Below, piece after piece: positions 51,001 to 58,544 of a DNA stretch of 64,000 bases (position 1 is the first letter of the stretch; every line of letters begins with the position of its first letter). This DNA comes from Clostridia bacterium (lineage in GTDB: Bacteria > Bacillota > Clostridia > TANB77 > CAG-465). The notes beneath the pieces were generated by a model. That model had not been told where the DNA came from, did not search any database, and was given only the letters and a program-made list of their open reading frames with translations. The position numbers were made by a program, and so were the translations under genes. The stretch is taken from NCBI GenBank assembly GCA_017534305.1, contig JAFWCU010000016.1:1-64000 (forward strand), written 5' to 3'.

Positions 51001-51528
51001 GGAATATTTAACAAAGGAAGAGTGCTAGTTACAAAAGCGGGAAAAAATATGATGTTTGCAGGACTAGAGGATTTATATGGAGAAGTTGAACTTGTAATAT
51101 TCCCTACAACATATGATAGATTCTTTAGAATTTTAGAAGATGAAGCTATTTTAAAAGTAACAGGAAAAGTTACTATTAAAGAAGATGAAGGCGCAAAAAT
51201 ACTTGTACAAAATATTGTAAATATAGACGAAGAATTAAAAAGAGGAAAAACAAGTAATATTAAAGAAGAAAAAGCTGAAGAGCAAAAAGTTGAACTAAGA
51301 AAAATATATATAAGAATACCAAAGGATAAGCTAGATTTAGAAGACAGAGTAATAGGATATATTAAAGATTTAAACAAAGAATATCCAGGTAAAAATCCAG
51401 TATATATTTTCTATGATGGAACAAACAAAATGAGGCTACTTCCATCTAATCATTTTCTTCAAGACAATTCTTTAGTTATAGAAAAACTTGAACTTGCATT
51501 TGGAAAAGAAAATATAAAAATAAAATAA
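48016..51528 (+). CDS. dnaE: DNA polymerase III alpha subunit (DnaE type)
   Basis: The 1,170-residue replicative polymerase. PHP domain first (FVHLHLHTEYSLLDGAI, ITDHGNMFG), then the catalytic palm (GPGRGSGAGSLAAYL, MPDFDVDFCYERR with the metal Asp residues), fingers (STHACGVVI, YRPGPMDQIPRYI), a helix-hairpin-helix segment and a C-terminal OB-fold (VTLCGIFNKGRVLVTKAGKNM). No DnaQ-like exonuclease is inserted, so it is DnaE rather than PolC. GTG 48016 follows GGTGAT; earlier in-frame codons would extend into the terminator region. TATAAT 47994-47999 is the likely -10; the -35 is weak. Confidence 0.95.
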   Translation: MSFVHLHLHTEYSLLDGAIRINEVVQKAKEYGMPAVAITDHGNMFGAIEMYKECKKQGIKPIIGCEVYVAPRSRLDKEGRLDTEPNHLILLAMNNTGYKNLSRLVSLGYTEGFYYKPRIDLEILEKYSDGLICLSACLAGGLARRITAGDIRGAKEHIEKYISIFGKDRYFLEIQDNKLREQILVNQKLIEFSKEYGLQLVATNDCHYLNKEDYDFHEVLLCIQTRKTLNDEDRMSFKVNEFYFKSPEEMKEAFKAVPEAIENTLKIADMCNVEIEFGHTILPEYKIEENMTHLEYFTKKCYDAIPKKYPESKWPQVKERLDYEISVIDKMGYIDYFLIVQDFINYAKGEGIPVGPGRGSGAGSLAAYLIGITDIDPLRFGLIFERFLNPERVSMPDFDVDFCYERRQEVIDYVSRKYGHDHVAQIITFGTMAARAAIRDVARVLDIPYQKADTIAKLIPHSFKITIDEALSESPDLRKLYNEDIETRRIIDISKKLEGLCRQASTHACGVVITKEPVVNYVPMYENEGQLTTEYTMTTLEELGLLKMDFLGLRTLTVINDAKKLIKKIHGIDVNFGDYDDPGVYKMLTQGKTLGVFQMESPGFRKMMMKMEPDSIDDIIVMISLYRPGPMDQIPRYIKNKNNKENIEYTHKSLESILKPTYGCMVYQEQVMQIFRELAGYTLGRADIVRRAMGKKKIDVMNKEREVFVEGASKNGIDEVSANKIFDEMAEFAKYAFNKSHAAAYAVVAYETAYLKYHYPAEFLAANMNSFMGNQNKVPVYINEARELGIEVLRPDINESYSRFAVINGKIRFALSSIKNVGESAIEEIIKERKLNGKYTSFLDFCQRVSTETVNKRCVEGLIKAGCFDELEKEYNRYDILENFEMIIDGVNHQRKNNYVNQMDFFGEIEPSGQSSIKIEKSGRVPTSRELLDMEKEMLGLYISGHPLDEYKEYVKKNATVTTLELNEEAQSEDEEDNNNTEPKQSYDEKTVTLCGIFNKGRVLVTKAGKNMMFAGLEDLYGEVELVIFPTTYDRFFRILEDEAILKVTGKVTIKEDEGAKILVQNIVNIDEELKRGKTSNIKEEKAEEQKVELRKIYIRIPKDKLDLEDRVIGYIKDLNKEYPGKNPVYIFYDGTNKMRLLPSNHFLQDNSLVIEKLELAFGKENIKIK

Positions 51529-51540
51529 ATAGCAAAAAAT

Positions 51541-51578
51541 AGAAAAGATTGGAAATTGTGTCCTATCTTTTCTTTTTT
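51541..51578 (+). terminator. terminator of dnaE
   Basis: AGAAAAGATtGGA/TCCtATCTTTTCT (51541-51553 and 51561-51573) and six T. Confidence 0.82.
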
Positions 51579-51699
51579 ATGATATAATTTCTAAGGTAAA
51601 ATATAATATGATTTTTCTTGACTACATATACTTGCAGTGGTAAAATGCAATCACAACAATAATTTAATGCCAAGAGAAAACTTAAAGGAGGGAATTATT

Positions 51700-53472
51700 A
51701 TGAAAAGAAATGAAATTGATGAAAAATTCAAATGGGACATAACTACAATATATAAAAACATTGAAGAATATGAAAAAGACTTTGCACAGGTAAAAAATAA
51801 TATTCCAAAATTTGAACAATACAAAGGGAAATTCTTAGATAATGCAGATATATTCCTAGAATTTATGGAATTATATGAGACAACTTCTAGAAAACTTACA
51901 AAACTTTCAATGTATTCTCATTTACAAATAGACGTAGATCCTAAAAATGAAGAAATACAAAACTTAGAGTCAAGAATACAAGGACTAAGTGCAATGTATA
52001 GTGAAGCGTTAGTTTTCATGGATATTGAAATTGGAAACAATGAGTCAAAATGTAATAAGCTTCTAGAAGATGAAAGATGTAAAAAGTATTCAAGAATGTT
52101 TTATGAAATATTAAGATATAATCCACATAAACTAAGTGATGAATCTGAAGAAGTAATAAACAAGGCAATGAATGCTATGAATTCATATGAAACATACAAT
52201 GCAATCAAACTTGAATATGAGCCAGTAATAATTGATGGAAAAGAGTATTTTTTAAATGACGAAACACTAAGAGAGTTTTTAAAAAATCCAGATGAAAATA
52301 TAAGACGTCAAGCATATGAAAAAGTATATAAAGAATATAAAAAATATGCGCCAATTTATGCTAAAACTCTAGAAGGTAGTGTAAAAGAGGATGTATTTTA
52401 CTCTAAAGTTAGAAAATTTGGTTCACCTGTTGATTCTTTTGTATTTGCAGATGAAGTAAATTCAGATTTATTCTATAAGATTCTCAAAATGGCAAATGAA
52501 ACATATCATGACTACTTTGTAGAATATATAGATTTGTCTTCAAAATTACTAGGTAAGAAATTAGAGCGTTATGATTTATACTTACCATTAGTAAAAGAGC
52601 CAGAGTCAAAATATACTTTAGATGATGCATTCAATCTAATTTATGAAGCAACTAAAAATATGGGAGAAGACTACAAAGAAATTCTAGATAAAGCAAGAGA
52701 TGAAAGATGGATAGATTACATGCCACATGAGTTTAAAAGACATGGAGCATACTCTTCAGGATGTTATGATACAAATCCGTTTATACTTACAAGCTTTACT
52801 AATGATCTTGAATCTGTATTTACTTTAATTCATGAGCTAGGACATTCTTGTCATACATATTATTCTAAAACAAATCAAGAATACATTAATCATGATTATA
52901 GAATATTTGTTGCAGAAGTAGCATCTACTACAAATGAAAATCTTCTTTTAAATATGCTTATATCTAAAGCAAAAACAAAAGAAGAAAAAGCATATTTACT
53001 TTTCAAAAAAATGTATGACTTTATTGGAACTTGCTACAGACAACCATTATTTGCACAATTTGAAGATTCTCTTCATAAAATGAGTGCTTCAAATGAAGGT
53101 TTATCTATGCAAACAATTACAGATTTATATGAAAATTTAAATGTAAAGTATTATGGAGGATTAGTACCTGGAAATGAATATTCAAAATATTCATGCTTTG
53201 CGATACCACATTTTTATTCTGCATACTATGTATACAAATATACAATAGGAAATATTGTAGCCGAAGTAATTGCAAGAAGAATATATAATGGAGATAAAGA
53301 ACAAATTGAAAACTACAAAAAATTCTTAAAATCTGGTTCTTCAATGTCACCAGTAGAACTACTAAGACTTGCAGGTGTTGACCCACTTGATGATAACCTA
53401 TATAAAGAGGCATATGAAGGATTTAAGAAAGATTTAGATGATTTCAAAGCTTTAATGTTAGATAATGAGTAA
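51700..53472 (+). CDS. pepF: oligoendopeptidase F (M3 family)
   Basis: A 590-residue cytosolic zinc peptidase. HELGHSCHTYY (HExxH) is the active site, YSSGCYDTNPFILTSFTNDLESVFTLI precedes it and FVAEVASTTNE holds the third ligand Glu. The N-terminal helical domain WDITTIYKNIEEYEKDF is typical of PepF. It degrades peptides of about 7-17 residues. ATG 51700 follows AAAGGAGGG. Confidence 0.94.
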   Translation: MKRNEIDEKFKWDITTIYKNIEEYEKDFAQVKNNIPKFEQYKGKFLDNADIFLEFMELYETTSRKLTKLSMYSHLQIDVDPKNEEIQNLESRIQGLSAMYSEALVFMDIEIGNNESKCNKLLEDERCKKYSRMFYEILRYNPHKLSDESEEVINKAMNAMNSYETYNAIKLEYEPVIIDGKEYFLNDETLREFLKNPDENIRRQAYEKVYKEYKKYAPIYAKTLEGSVKEDVFYSKVRKFGSPVDSFVFADEVNSDLFYKILKMANETYHDYFVEYIDLSSKLLGKKLERYDLYLPLVKEPESKYTLDDAFNLIYEATKNMGEDYKEILDKARDERWIDYMPHEFKRHGAYSSGCYDTNPFILTSFTNDLESVFTLIHELGHSCHTYYSKTNQEYINHDYRIFVAEVASTTNENLLLNMLISKAKTKEEKAYLLFKKMYDFIGTCYRQPLFAQFEDSLHKMSASNEGLSMQTITDLYENLNVKYYGGLVPGNEYSKYSCFAIPHFYSAYYVYKYTIGNIVAEVIARRIYNGDKEQIENYKKFLKSGSSMSPVELLRLAGVDPLDDNLYKEAYEGFKKDLDDFKALMLDNE

Positions 53473-53481
53473 ACTAAAAAG

Positions 53482-53510
53482 GAGTGTAATTAATTTTTAC
53501 ACTCTTTTTT
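53482..53510 (+). terminator. terminator of pepF
   Basis: GAGTGTAA/TTACACTC (53482-53489 and 53497-53504), T-run to 53510. Confidence 0.82.
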
Positions 53511-53511
53511 G

Positions 53512-53539
53512 TTGACATTTTTTATACATGTTATATAAT
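53512..53539 (+). promoter_or_regulatory. promoter of the CDF transporter gene
   Basis: TTGACA (53512-53517) and TATAAT (53534-53539), spacing 16; it begins directly after the pepF terminator. Confidence 0.75.
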
Positions 53540-53585
53540 TAATTGTAAACGTTATAAGCGTTGTGTTATATTTTGAGGAGAAAAA

Positions 53586-54686
53586 ATGGAAAGAGAGAAA
53601 AAAATAATTAAAACTAGTGCATTAGGCATTTTAGTAAACATAGTTTTAGTGGCATTTAAAGCTGTAATAGGAATAATTACAAATTCCATTGCCATTGTTT
53701 TAGATGCAGTAAACAACTTAACAGATGTAATATCTTCTGTAGTTACAATAATTGGAACAAAAATTGCAAATAAAGCACCAGATGAACATCATCCATATGG
53801 ACATGGAAGAGTCGAATACTTTACATCAGTAATAGTATCTGCAATCGTTTTAATAGCTGGTGTTACAGCTTTTAAAGAATCAGTAGAAAAAATAATAAGT
53901 AGACAAGTTGCAACCTATTCTATTACTTCAGTTGTAATTGTTACAGTTGCTGTATTAACAAAATTTTTCTTGGGAAGATATGTTAAAGCAACTGGTAAAA
54001 AACTAAACTCTCAAAGCTTAATTGCATCTGGAGAGGATGCATTAATGGATTCAATTCTTTCTTTTTCAACATTAGTAGCAGCACTAGTAAATATGTTTGC
54101 AGGATATAGTATTGAAGGATATATTGGTATACTAATATCTATAGTAATCTTTAAATCTGCTGTAGAAATGTTAAAAGATACACTAAATATTATGATAGGA
54201 GAAAGAGCAGATAAAGAATTAACAGATAGTATAAAAAAAGCAATAATGTCTTATGATAAAGTTCAAGGTGTATATGATTTATCTTTACATACTTATGGAC
54301 CTTTAAAAACAATTGGAACAGCACATATTCAAATACCAGATGATATGACAGCAAAAGAAATTCATATTCTAGCAAGAAAAATAACAGTAGATTTATTTAA
54401 TAGATTTGGAATAGTAATGACAATAGGAATATATGCTGCAAACGATAGTGACGAATATATAGAAATAAAAACTGAAATAGCAAATATTATGAAAGAATAT
54501 GAACACTTAAAACAAATTCATGGATTCTTTGTAGATGAAGAAACAAAAAGTGTATATTTTGATGTTATATTTGAATTTGCATGTAAAAATAGAGAAGAAG
54601 TAAGAGATGAAATAATAGCAAAATTAAAGAAGAAATTTGGCCAATATAATTTCTATATCATAATAGATGATGATATAACAGACTAA
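53586..54686 (+). CDS. cation diffusion facilitator family transporter
   Basis: A 366-residue CDF protein with six membrane spans. NSIAIVLDAVNNLTDVISSVVTIIG carries the first half of the metal site (Asn/Asp ... Asp), DEHHPYGHGRVEYF the cytoplasmic His cluster, and the second half is SGEDALMDSILS (Asp...Asp). An N/D pair in span 2 is often seen in Mn/Fe-type CDFs. The cytoplasmic C-domain is longer than usual (about 160 residues, seemingly doubled). It exports a divalent metal by proton antiport. Metal not certain. Confidence 0.88.
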   Translation: MEREKKIIKTSALGILVNIVLVAFKAVIGIITNSIAIVLDAVNNLTDVISSVVTIIGTKIANKAPDEHHPYGHGRVEYFTSVIVSAIVLIAGVTAFKESVEKIISRQVATYSITSVVIVTVAVLTKFFLGRYVKATGKKLNSQSLIASGEDALMDSILSFSTLVAALVNMFAGYSIEGYIGILISIVIFKSAVEMLKDTLNIMIGERADKELTDSIKKAIMSYDKVQGVYDLSLHTYGPLKTIGTAHIQIPDDMTAKEIHILARKITVDLFNRFGIVMTIGIYAANDSDEYIEIKTEIANIMKEYEHLKQIHGFFVDEETKSVYFDVIFEFACKNREEVRDEIIAKLKKKFGQYNFYIIIDDDITD

Positions 54687-54688
54687 AA

Positions 54689-54720
54689 AAGAGGAGCATT
54701 GAATTGCTCCTTTTCTTTTT
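54689..54720. terminator. bidirectional terminator between convergent genes
   Basis: GGAGCA/TGCTCC (54693-54698 and 54705-54710) flanked by A-rich and T-rich runs, lying between the CDF gene and the minus-strand C26 peptidase gene. Confidence 0.7.
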
Positions 54721-55400
54721 TATCTTTTATTCATATATGTTTTACATGCATCAATAAACGCAGTAAGTATTTTTTTACTTGGTTCATCATCTGTTCTTTC
54801 AGGATGCCATTGAACACCTATGTTAAATAGTTTGTCCTTTTTCTCAATAGCCTCAATTATATCTCCTTCAGCACGAGCAGAAATAGTATAATCACCGGAA
54901 TTTGGTACTTTAGTTCTATGAATGCTATTTACCATTATTTTAGATTTACCAACAATATCATAAAGTTTTGTTCCAGGTATTATATTAACGCTATGAACAT
55001 AGTCATGCTCTAAATCTTTATGTCCTTCAATGAATATGTTTCTATTTTCATTATTATAGTTACACATTGTTTGCATTCCCATACATATTCCAAGTAAAGG
55101 CATATCTTTTTCGTTTGCTCTATCACATATATATCTATCATAAAAATACATAAAATCTCCACCTGGCATAAGAATACCATCGCACATATCAATTTGTGCA
55201 TTAAGTATTTCTTTATCCTCATCTGTTAGTGGGGTTTCTCTATTATTCATATATACCATATCTTGAGTAGGTAGTATTATATGTGGAATACCACCATTAT
55301 TAATTATCGCTCTTCTTATTGATTCAAGTATTACTAGTGCATTTCTACCGTTATCTGTAATATATGGTCTTGCACTAACACCAATAATTGGTCTTCTCAT
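54720..55400 (-). CDS. class I glutamine amidotransferase-like hydrolase (peptidase C26)
   Basis: A 226-residue gamma-glutamyl-gamma-aminobutyrate hydrolase-like protein: PIIGVSARPYI at the start, GILMPGGDFMYFYD, nucleophile Cys in LGICMGMQ, and VQWHPERTDDEPS with the catalytic His-Glu. It lacks a synthetase partner and so should act as a stand-alone hydrolase of gamma-glutamyl amides, as in the PuuD group. ATG at 55400 follows AGGTGAT. It lies just after the radical SAM gene on the same strand. Confidence 0.85.
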   Translation of the reverse strand: MRRPIIGVSARPYITDNGRNALVILESIRRAIINNGGIPHIILPTQDMVYMNNRETPLTDEDKEILNAQIDMCDGILMPGGDFMYFYDRYICDRANEKDMPLLGICMGMQTMCNYNNENRNIFIEGHKDLEHDYVHSVNIIPGTKLYDIVGKSKIMVNSIHRTKVPNSGDYTISARAEGDIIEAIEKKDKLFNIGVQWHPERTDDEPSKKILTAFIDACKTYMNKR

Positions 55401-55437
55401 TTTTATCACCTGTGAGCCATTATACCATAAAACGACA

Positions 55438-56346
55438 TTATTCTTCAACAGTATAATACATTCCTTGATATAAATCTTTCTCTCTTAATATTTTATCTAT
55501 TCCGTTTAGTACTAGTTTTTTGTGTGAGTTCCAAGAGGGAGCAACCAGCATATCTTTTGGGGCGTCTCCGCTTATCCTATGCAGTATAATATCTTTTCTT
55601 AAATGTGTAATAATATAACATAGCTCATCTAAATAGTACTCAAGCGTAATTGGACTATATTGGTTATTTTCATACATATCATTAAGTCTAGTATCATTTG
55701 TAACGTATGTTGAATGTATTTTTAATCCTTGAATATCCAAATTATTAACAAAATTAACAGAATTAACTATATCTTTATGAGTTTCACCAGGAAGTCCAAC
55801 CATAATATGTGTAACAATTTCAAGATTATACTTTCTAAGAATAGTTACAGCATTAATAAAATCTTCATTTGTATAGCATCTGTTAATTACTTTTCCTGTA
55901 TTCTCATTTGAAGTTTGAAGGCCAAGTTCAACACATACAGAGTATTTATCTGTATAAGAGAAGAGTAGACGTGCTATTTCTTCGTTGATGCAATCTGGTC
56001 TTGTTGCAATTTGAATACCTACTATACGTTCATCTATAAGAGCACTATCATATTTTTTCTTTAAATTCTCTATTGAGTCATAAGTATTAGTAAAATTCTG
56101 AAAGTATACGATAAACTTATTTGCACGCATTCCTCTATATGACGCTAAATGATTTTCTACTTGTGAGGCAATATCTATTGTTTTTAGATGTTCACCAGAA
56201 CCACGTTCGCCACAAAATATACATCCACCAACTCCTTTTGTGCCATCCCTATTTGGACATGTAAATCCAGCGTCAATGCATATTTTAAGTGTTCTTTCAC
56301 CAAATTTTTCTTTTAAATATGTGTTTAAATGATTATATCTTTCCAT
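55438..56346 (-). CDS. radical SAM protein (TIGR01212/YhcC family)
   Basis: A 302-residue radical SAM enzyme. The cluster segment is AGFTCPNRDGTKGVGGCIFCGERGSGEH, with the longer spacing typical of the YhcC/TIGR01212 group rather than plain CxxxCxxC. RYNHLNTYLKEKFGERTLKICIDAGF and VELGLQTSNENTGKVINRCYT are family features. Substrate unknown. It is upstream of the C26 gene in the same direction, so they form a two-gene unit. Confidence 0.9.
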   Translation of the reverse strand: MERYNHLNTYLKEKFGERTLKICIDAGFTCPNRDGTKGVGGCIFCGERGSGEHLKTIDIASQVENHLASYRGMRANKFIVYFQNFTNTYDSIENLKKKYDSALIDERIVGIQIATRPDCINEEIARLLFSYTDKYSVCVELGLQTSNENTGKVINRCYTNEDFINAVTILRKYNLEIVTHIMVGLPGETHKDIVNSVNFVNNLDIQGLKIHSTYVTNDTRLNDMYENNQYSPITLEYYLDELCYIITHLRKDIILHRISGDAPKDMLVAPSWNSHKKLVLNGIDKILREKDLYQGMYYTVEE

Positions 56347-56437
56347 GCACTATAGTATAGCAAAAATTTACATAAAATACAAATATAATGTATAAAAATA
56401 ATTATTTATGCAATAATAACAAAAGGAGATGATGTAA

Positions 56438-56650
56438 GTGATATATAAAGAAGTAACACCAAGAATACAATGTAATGTTTCAAAATGTATGCATAATTGT
56501 ATAGAAGATTCAACATGCAGACTAGATAGCATAATGGTTTGTGAATGCTTAAACGACAGAAATAGCAATAATAAAGAGGATCAAACTTCGTGTGGCTCAT
56601 ATAAATATGGAGGAGACTTAAACAAGTCTGAAATATTAGGTGGAAACTAA
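56438..56650 (+). CDS. DUF1540-like small Cys-rich protein
   Basis: A 70-residue protein with six to seven Cys: IQCNVSKCMHNCIEDSTCRLDSIMVCECL and TSCGSY. The C-x(4)-C-x(n)-C-x-...-C pattern and CNV..C.HN resemble DUF1540, small proteins thought to bind metal. GTG start, with AAAGGAGATG upstream. Alone between the radical SAM gene and murD. Confidence 0.7.
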   Translation: MIYKEVTPRIQCNVSKCMHNCIEDSTCRLDSIMVCECLNDRNSNNKEDQTSCGSYKYGGDLNKSEILGGN

Positions 56651-56655
56651 AATAA

Positions 56656-56689
56656 AAAGACTCACAAATTAAAGTGAGTCTTTATTTTT
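56656..56689 (+). terminator. intrinsic terminator
   Basis: AAAGACTCAC/GTGAGTCTTT (56656-56665 and 56674-56683), followed by ATTTTT. Confidence 0.82.
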
Positions 56690-56763
56690 ATATTCTGAAA
56701 CAATGAATTGTTGAAATTTATATAATATTAGAATATAATATAGAAGAAATAAGGAGTGAGAAT

Positions 56764-58140
56764 ATGAACGATAGAATAGTTAAATTTAAAGAAGAAATTA
56801 ATGGAAAAAAAGTATCAGTAATAGGACTTGGAGTAAGTAATATTCCTGCTATTAAATATTTAAGTGGCTTAGGAGCAAATATTATTGCTAGAGATAAAAA
56901 CGAAGAAATCCCAGAAGAATTAAAAGGATTGGAAAATGTAGAATTTGTTCTAGGAGAAAATTATTTACAAGGTCTAAAAGATTCAGACTACATATTTAGA
57001 TCTCCAGGTGTAAAACCTTGGACTCCTGAAATTGTTGAAGCTGTAGAGGCAGGTGTAATACTTACATCTGAAATGGAAACATTTATACATTTAACAGATG
57101 CAAAAGTTATAGCTATAACTGGTTCGGACGGAAAAACTACAACAACTACTCTAACTTCTCTTTTCTTAAAAGAAGCAGGAGAAACAGTATATGTTGGTGG
57201 GAATATTGGAACACCACTTTTAGATAAAGTAGAAGAAATAACAAGTGATGATTATGTTGTTCTTGAGTTAAGTAGTTTCCAACTTATGACTATGCAAGAA
57301 AAAACAGATAGAGCAGCTATTACAAATGTTTCTCCAAATCATTTAGATTATCACCATGACTATGAAGAATATATTAGAGCAAAATCTAATGTATTTAATT
57401 GTCAAGAAAGTGACGGAATATTAGTTTTAAACGAAGACAATGAATTTACTCCAAGATATGAGAAAGAAGCAAAAGGAATAGTTAGAAAATTTAGCTTAGA
57501 AAAAGAAACAAATGCTGTATACTATAGAGATGGAGCAATATACTCTAGAGTATCTGGTGTTGAAGAAAGAATAATGAGTATAGAAAATATTAAAATTGTT
57601 GGAATGCATAACGTTGCAAATATTTGTACTGCAGCAAGTTTAGTAATAGATATAACTGGAATTATGCCTATAGTTCATGTGTGTGAAACATTTGGTGGAG
57701 TAGAACATAGAATGGAGTTTATTCGTGAGGTAAATGGTGTAAAATGGTATAATGATTCTATTGCATCAAGTCCTACAAGAACTATAGCAGGTCTTAAATC
57801 ATTTAAAGAACCAATTGTTCTTATTGCTGGTGGTTATGATAAACACATTCCATATGATGTTATGGGACCATACTTGATGGATAAAGTAAAACTCCTAATA
57901 CTAGTTGGAACAACTGCGCCAAAGATTCGTGAAGCAGCACAAATTGAGGCTCAAAAACGTGGTGTTGAAACTATGCCTATTGTTGAATTTACAAATCTTA
58001 AAGAGGCAGTAGACTATGCAAAAGAAAATACATCTTACGGAGATGTTGTGGCTATGTCACCTGCAAGTGCATCTTTTGACCTATATAAAAATTTTGAAGT
58101 TAGAGGAAATTTATTTAAAGAATATGTAAACCAAATATAG
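56764..58140 (+). CDS. murD: UDP-N-acetylmuramoylalanine-D-glutamate ligase
   Basis: A 458-residue MurD that adds D-Glu to UDP-MurNAc-L-Ala. VSVIGLGVSNIPAIKYLSGLGA is the Rossmann start, ITGSDGKTTTTTL the ATP site, ELSSFQL the MurD-type central motif, and GGVEHRMEFIREVNGVKWYNDSIASSPTRT the C-domain signature. AAGGAGTG precedes the ATG. It stands outside a dcw cluster, as does murC here. Confidence 0.95.
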   Translation: MNDRIVKFKEEINGKKVSVIGLGVSNIPAIKYLSGLGANIIARDKNEEIPEELKGLENVEFVLGENYLQGLKDSDYIFRSPGVKPWTPEIVEAVEAGVILTSEMETFIHLTDAKVIAITGSDGKTTTTTLTSLFLKEAGETVYVGGNIGTPLLDKVEEITSDDYVVLELSSFQLMTMQEKTDRAAITNVSPNHLDYHHDYEEYIRAKSNVFNCQESDGILVLNEDNEFTPRYEKEAKGIVRKFSLEKETNAVYYRDGAIYSRVSGVEERIMSIENIKIVGMHNVANICTAASLVIDITGIMPIVHVCETFGGVEHRMEFIREVNGVKWYNDSIASSPTRTIAGLKSFKEPIVLIAGGYDKHIPYDVMGPYLMDKVKLLILVGTTAPKIREAAQIEAQKRGVETMPIVEFTNLKEAVDYAKENTSYGDVVAMSPASASFDLYKNFEVRGNLFKEYVNQI

Positions 58141-58149
58141 ATAAAAGCG

Positions 58150-58178
58150 TTGAAAAAGACACTGCTTTATGATATAAT
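58150..58178 (+). promoter_or_regulatory. sigma-A promoter of a short transcript
   Basis: TTGAAA (58150-58155) and TATAAT (58173-58178), spacing exactly 17. Start near 58185. Confidence 0.75.
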
Positions 58179-58184
58179 ATAAGT

Positions 58185-58299
58185 GTATTTGGTGGAGGTG
58201 TTCTAGATAAAAAAAGTAGAATATTCAAAAATCAAAACACAAATAAATAAAATTAAAGTAATACAAAAAAAGGACGTACTGGAATAGTGCGTCTTTTTT
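58185..58299 (+). ncRNA. short transcript with ribosome-binding site but no normal start codon
   Basis: Between a consensus promoter and a strong terminator (58267-58299: ACGTACT/AGTGCGT core with flanking A/T pairs) lies a transcript of about 115 bases. It has a near-perfect GGTGGAGGTG (58191-58200), followed 6 bases later by an open frame of 26 codons whose first codon is ATA (58207): KKVEYSKIKTQINKIKVIQ and so on, ending at TAG 58285-58287 inside the terminator loop. It is either a small RNA or a micro-protein gene with a rare or mutated start codon. Confidence 0.45.
58267..58299 (+). terminator. terminator of the short transcript
   Basis: A stem of at least 10 bp around loop GGAAT (58281-58285), with six T at the end. 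Confidence 0.82.
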
Positions 58300-58401
58300 G
58301 AGCTTTATATTACAATAATATTATATATATATTAAATAATTGAATAAAGTTTTAATTTAAGATATTATATGTTTGAAATATTATGTTTTTTAGGAGGTTA
58401 T

Positions 58402-58542
58402 ATGAAGACACCAGAACAAACAAGAGAATACCTAGAAAAAGTAAAAAAACTAAAAGTAACGGTAAATACATCTAAAGTGCAAAAAGACACTATTGATGAA
58501 ATAATAAAAAAAGTTGAGAATAATAGCAATAAGGAGGAATAA
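58402..58542 (+). CDS. 46-residue hypothetical protein
   Basis: TAGGAGG precedes ATG 58402. The product begins MKTPEQTREYLEKVKKLKV and is Lys/Glu-rich and probably helical. Its stop codon lies two bases before the ATG of the 869-residue gene, whose ribosome-binding site is within its last codons, so translation of the two is coupled. Not recognised. Confidence 0.6.
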   Translation: MKTPEQTREYLEKVKKLKVTVNTSKVQKDTIDEIIKKVENNSNKEE

Positions 58543-58544
58543 AA

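Noticed and set aside
53117-53413. Long antisense open frame inside pepF
   Set aside because: It lacks a ribosome-binding site, has Leu/Ile/His-rich composition typical of a mirrored AT-rich gene, and the plus strand encodes a clear enzyme. Similar antisense frames inside xseA, dnaE and other genes were left out for the same reason.
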